From Streptomyces sp. SCSIO 30461 (GTDB lineage Bacteria; Actinomycetota; Actinomycetes; Streptomycetales; Streptomycetaceae): a DNA stretch of 64,000 nt. The notes under the pieces are model-generated. The model was not told the DNA's origin, ran no database searches, and worked only from the letters and a program-made list of their open reading frames with translations. Each line of letters starts with the position of its first letter. Positions within the stretch are counted from its first letter, which is position 1. The position numbers and the translations under genes were made by a program. The stretch covers positions 5,138,001-5,202,000 of the forward strand of contig NZ_CP146101.1 in assembly GCF_037023745.1 (NCBI RefSeq). The letters run 5' to 3'. Below are positions 60,050 through 64,000 of the stretch, piece by piece.

Positions 60050-60071
60050 AAGGTATGGCGTCATTCCATTG
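60050..60071. promoter_or_regulatory. shared motif AAGGTAT-N9-CCATTG, copy 2
   Basis: It starts 44 bases before the permease ATG. It is also flanked by TACCTT-N12-AAGGTA, an inverted repeat (60032-60055). The motif matches copy 1 at all 13 fixed bases. Confidence 0.55.
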
Positions 60072-60093
60072 GTCCCTACGCGGGAGCTCTGCC

Positions 60094-61542
<1,449 letters not shown>

Positions 61543-61572
61543 CATCATCGAGACGACAGGAGGAACCTCACC

Positions 61573-62256
61573 GTGACCCAGCCGCTCATCGGCGTCAGCA
61601 CCTACCTGGACACGGCCTCGTGGGGCGTATGGCAGTTGCCGGCCGCGCTGCTGCCCGTCGGCTATCCGCGCCTCGTCCAGGCGGCCGGGGGCATCGCCGC
61701 GATGCTCCCGCCGGACGTCCCGGAGCGCGCGGCACGCGTGGTGGCCCGGCTCGACGGCCTCGTGGTGGCGGGCGGCCCTGATGTGGAGCCCGTCCACTAC
61801 GGCGCCGCTCCCGACCCGCGGACCGGTCCACCGGCTCGCGAGCGGGACGGCTGGGAACTCGCTCTGATCCACGCGGCGCTTGAATCGGGCACACCGCTGC
61901 TCGGGATCTGCCGGGGCATGCAGCTGCTCAACGTCGCGCTGGGCGGGACGCTGGTCCAGCACATGGAGGGCCACGCCAAGGCTCCCGGTGTCTTCAGCCA
62001 CCACCCCGTCACCCCGGTCCCGGGTACCCGGTACGCGGACCTGGTCCCCGAGGTGAGCTCGGTACCCACCTACCACCACCAGTCCGTCGACCGCCTGGGA
62101 ACAGGTCTCATCGCCTCGGCCCACGCGGACGACGGCACGGTGGAGGCCGTGGAACTTCCGGGGCGCGGCTGGGCGGTGGGGGTGCAGTGGCACCCCGAGA
62201 TGGGTGAGGACGTGCGTGTGATGTCGGGGCTCGTCGCCGTGGCGAGCCGGTTGTGA
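61573..62256 (+). CDS. class-I glutamine amidotransferase-like gamma-glutamyl hydrolase (PuuD-like)
   Basis: 227 residues: VSTYLDTASWGVWQLPAALL start, VVAGGPDVEPVHYG, LLGICRGMQLLNVALGG with the nucleophile Cys, and VGVQWHPEMGEDVRVM with the His-Glu pair. PuuD cleaves gamma-glutamyl-GABA; here I expect cleavage of gamma-glutamylglycine to glutamate and glycine. AGGAGG lies about 10 bases before GTG 61573. Operon with the permease. Confidence 0.9.
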   Translation: MTQPLIGVSTYLDTASWGVWQLPAALLPVGYPRLVQAAGGIAAMLPPDVPERAARVVARLDGLVVAGGPDVEPVHYGAAPDPRTGPPARERDGWELALIHAALESGTPLLGICRGMQLLNVALGGTLVQHMEGHAKAPGVFSHHPVTPVPGTRYADLVPEVSSVPTYHHQSVDRLGTGLIASAHADDGTVEAVELPGRGWAVGVQWHPEMGEDVRVMSGLVAVASRL

Positions 62257-62316
62257 CCGGAGCGGTACGGCCGGTGGTCACCGGTTCGGGCCATCGCGTG
62301 CGCGGGGGCACGGTTC

Positions 62317-63030
62317 TCAGGCGAGAGCGGCGCGCAGTACGGCGGGCGCCGCTACCAGCGACGGCCCGTACCACGTCAGCATCCGCCCGTCCACCAGTGC
62401 GGAGCGCACTCCGGGGAACGCCTCGGGCCCGTCCTCGGCGGTGAAGCGGTACGGCTCGTCCGGCAGCACGACCAGCTCCACGCCGACCGAGTTGAGCTCG
62501 TCCAGCGGGATGCGCGGATACCGGTCCACGTGGCCCGCGTAGACGTTCTCGACGCCGACGCGGGCGAGCAGATCACCCGCGAAGGTGTCGCGGCCCAGCA
62601 CCATCCAGGGCCGCCGCCAGATCGGCACGACGGCCCGCCGGGGCCCACCGCCCGTGGGCGGCGGCACCGCCGCCCACGCGGCGCGGGCCTCGTCGAGCCA
62701 GCACGGCCGGGCGGCGCCGCAGGCCCGCAGGACACGTTCCAGTTCGGTGAACGCCTGCGGCAGCGTGCGCACTTCAGTGACCAGCACATCGAGTCCTGCG
62801 GCCCGCAGGGCCGCAATGTCGGGGGCCCGGTTCTCCTCCTCGTTGGCGATGACGAGGTCCGGGGCAAGCGCCTTGATCGACACGAGGTCGGGGTTCTTGG
62901 TGCCGCCGATGCGCACCACGTCGAGTTCGGCGGGGTGGCTGCACCAGTCGGTGGCACCCACCAGCAGTCCCGGCGCGCTCACGGCGACCGTCTCGGTGAG
63001 GGACGGGACGAGCGAGACGACGCGCCTCAT
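62317..63030 (-). CDS. helical-backbone metal receptor (BtuF-like)
   Basis: 237 residues: RRVVSLVPSLTETVAVSAPG, VGATDWCSHPAELDVVRIGG, PDLVIANEEENRAPDIAALR and VNVYAGHV-like ENVYAGHVDRYPRIPLDELN, the BtuF/FhuD-type two-lobe fold with one linking helix. It has no signal peptide or lipobox, unlike transport-associated BtuF, so it may bind a corrinoid or metal chelate in the cytoplasm. ATG 63030 overlaps the XRE-cupin stop as ATGA. Confidence 0.85.
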   Translation of the reverse strand: MRRVVSLVPSLTETVAVSAPGLLVGATDWCSHPAELDVVRIGGTKNPDLVSIKALAPDLVIANEEENRAPDIAALRAAGLDVLVTEVRTLPQAFTELERVLRACGAARPCWLDEARAAWAAVPPPTGGGPRRAVVPIWRRPWMVLGRDTFAGDLLARVGVENVYAGHVDRYPRIPLDELNSVGVELVVLPDEPYRFTAEDGPEAFPGVRSALVDGRMLTWYGPSLVAAPAVLRAALA

Positions 63031-63575
63031 GAGCCGGTCCCGAGCCGGTCGCCGACACCGACGACAAGCAGCCGGGTACACGGCAGGGTGGCACGCCAGC
63101 GGTGGCGCACACCCCCGGACAGATAGAGGGTGTCGCCCTTCTCAAGGCGGTACACCCGCCCTTCGGCCTCGACCTCGGCGGCCCCGTCGGCGACGTACAT
63201 CAACTCGTCGCCGCGGTGCTGGTACTCCCGGTCGCCTTCCTGCTCCCCGGTGAACTCGGCGGCGCGCAGCTGGTGGTGGCCGCGTACGAGAGACCGTATG
63301 CCCATGTCCGGGGAGCAGTCCGGGTCCCCGACCCTGACCACGTCCACCACACGCGCGGAGTCCGCGACGGCGAGCAGTTCGGCGGCTGTCGTCTCCAGCG
63401 CGACGGCCACCCTGTCGAGGGAACGCATGCTGGGCCGGGCCCGTTCGTTCTCGATCTGGCTGAGAAAGGGCACCGACAGTCCGCTGCGCTCGGCCACGGC
63501 AGCGAGTGTGAGCGCGAGGGCCCTGCGCCGTCTGCGGACGGCGGAGCCCACACGGATCGTCTCCTTGTCTGCCAT
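63027..63575 (-). CDS. XRE-cupin transcriptional regulator
   Basis: 182 residues: helix-turn-helix LAAVAERSGLSVPFLSQIEN (residues about 25-45), then a C-terminal cupin (EYQHRGDELMYVADGAAEVE; YRLEKGDTLYLSGGVRHRWR) that senses a small ligand. Such proteins commonly regulate neighbouring amine or amino acid catabolism. It is coupled to the BtuF-like gene. A role in ethanolamine control is possible but unsupported. Confidence 0.88.
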   Translation of the reverse strand: MADKETIRVGSAVRRRRRALALTLAAVAERSGLSVPFLSQIENERARPSMRSLDRVAVALETTAAELLAVADSARVVDVVRVGDPDCSPDMGIRSLVRGHHQLRAAEFTGEQEGDREYQHRGDELMYVADGAAEVEAEGRVYRLEKGDTLYLSGGVRHRWRATLPCTRLLVVGVGDRLGTGS

Positions 63576-63656
63576 CGCGTCGTCCCTCCCTCCTAATCGG
63601 CAACCTTACGCAGATCCAGGCACCCAACCGCACCGCCGCCTCCGGCGCAACGGTGA

Positions 63657-63685
63657 GGGCCCCGCCACTGTATGTGACGGGGCCC
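63657..63685 (-). terminator. hairpin upstream of the XRE-cupin gene
   Basis: GGGCCCCG (63657-63664) pairs with CGGGGCCC (63678-63685) over 13 bases. It could end the possible 47-codon minus-strand gene just upstream. Confidence 0.55.
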
Positions 63686-63710
63686 CGACCGGTGGGGGGA
63701 GGAGGGTGGT

Positions 63711-63854
63711 CTACTGAGGCTCCGCCTGATGGACGGGGCCCGGCTGGTGCCTGAGCCGGGTGCCGACGGCAACCTGGTCGGCGCGCTGCGCGCATACGGC
63801 GCGTGGGGCGACCCGGGACGCGTCGTCCAGCTGCTCGGCTCGCGACCTGGACAC
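63711..63854 (-). CDS. possible 47-codon ORF at window edge
   Basis: GTG 63854 has GAGAGG 6 bases upstream. The frame runs through RAEQLDDASRVAPRAVCAQR and HQPGPVHQAEPQ to TAG, 26 bases before a terminator-like hairpin. The family is unknown and the opposite strand is also open, so it may be spurious. Confidence 0.3.
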   Translation of the reverse strand: MSRSRAEQLDDASRVAPRAVCAQRADQVAVGTRLRHQPGPVHQAEPQ

Positions 63855-64000
63855 ATGCCACCTCTCGCGTCAGGCCCGGAACGGCCTGCGCCCCGGGCGG
63901 CGGACCGTGGAGCGGGCGACTTCGAGCCGCGTCCTCCCTGGTCGGGATGTGCCGCGGGGTCCCCTCCGGCACCTCGGCTGCCCCCGACCACCCACCGCAA
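63729..64000 (+). CDS. possible partial ORF running off the window
   Basis: From ATG 63729 (GAGG 9 bases upstream) the frame is open to the end: MDGARLVPEPGADGNLVGAL then AYGAWGDPGRVVQLLGSRP. This first part reads like protein; the remainder is Pro/Arg-rich. It competes with the minus-strand ORF in the same place. The family is not recognised. Confidence 0.25.
   Translation, partial: MDGARLVPEPGADGNLVGALRAYGAWGDPGRVVQLLGSRPGHMPPLASGPERPAPRAADRGAGDFEPRPPWSGCAAGSPPAPRLPPTTHR

Overview
The window reads as Streptomyces chromosome: very high GC, GC-rich third codon positions, many GTG starts, ATGA/GTGA stop-start overlaps, Tat-exported proteins, and a gene order (cobA-cobT-cbiET, metNIQ, icd, argHG, argCJBDR, pheST, rplT-rpmI-infC, glnA4-type ethanolamine genes) that I recall from the core region of model Streptomyces genomes. 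I see no rRNA, tRNA, CRISPR array or prophage.

Layout. 1-6.0 kb: cobalamin/siroheme genes (siroheme synthase fragment, a giant BluB-CobT fusion, CbiE-CbiT), all on the minus strand. 6.2-9.9 kb: an acetyltransferase and a methionine ABC importer (metN-metI-metQ) preceded by a Met/Cys-rich leader peptide and a hairpin. 10.2-13.4 kb: two membrane proteins, an acetyltransferase, an ECF-like sigma factor and a Tat-exported glycerophosphodiesterase. 13.7-18.5 kb: a PlsC acyltransferase and a TetR-MFS efflux pair, separated by a small MITE and an IS1182-type insertion sequence placed end to end at one CTAG site. 18.5-25 kb: a HAD fragment, a VOC protein, icd, argH and argG. 25.3-28.6 kb: a flavin oxidase-like protein and a three-gene membrane flavin electron-transfer operon (ferric-reductase-like protein, FMN-binding protein, ApbE). 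29-33.9 kb: the argC-argJ-argB-argD-argR operon with tandem ARG boxes. 34-41 kb: mixed accessory genes (TmrB-like ATPase, AhpD-like protein with a perfect ECF41-type promoter, XRE/DUF2975 pair, PLP enzyme, phosphoglycerate mutase-like protein without its catalytic His, DUF1918, GHL10-type hydrolase, 3-hydroxybutyryl-CoA dehydrogenase). 41.3-49.7 kb: pheT, pheS, an orphan sensor kinase, a TrmH-type methylase, and rplT, rpmI, infC. infC appears to start at ATC behind an attenuated leader. 49.3-54.1 kb: DUF1844, SseB-like, a broken histidine kinase, and a mycosin protease with a proline-rich membrane partner (type VII secretion style). 54.3-62.3 kb: an Alr-like PLP enzyme, then an apparently complete glutamylation route for ethanolamine: SDR, aldehyde dehydrogenase and GlnA4-like ligase on one strand; a FadR-type regulator, Eat-type permease and PuuD-like hydrolase on the other. 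Both promoter regions carry the same AAGGTAT-N9-CCATTG motif. 62.3-64 kb: a BtuF-like binding protein overlapping an XRE-cupin regulator, then an uncertain edge.

How the genes work together. The arginine genes form an ArgR-controlled regulon: argC and argG both have canonical promoters overlapped by ARG boxes. The 55.6-62.3 kb genes plausibly import ethanolamine, ligate it to glutamate, oxidise the alcohol to aldehyde and then acid, and hydrolyse the product to glutamate and glycine. The most promising novel leads are the metNIQ leader peptide, the shared ethanolamine-cluster operator, the ATC-initiated infC with its attenuator, the MITE/IS pair together with a MITE-like remnant in the pheS leader, and the 600-residue disordered extension on BluB-CobT.
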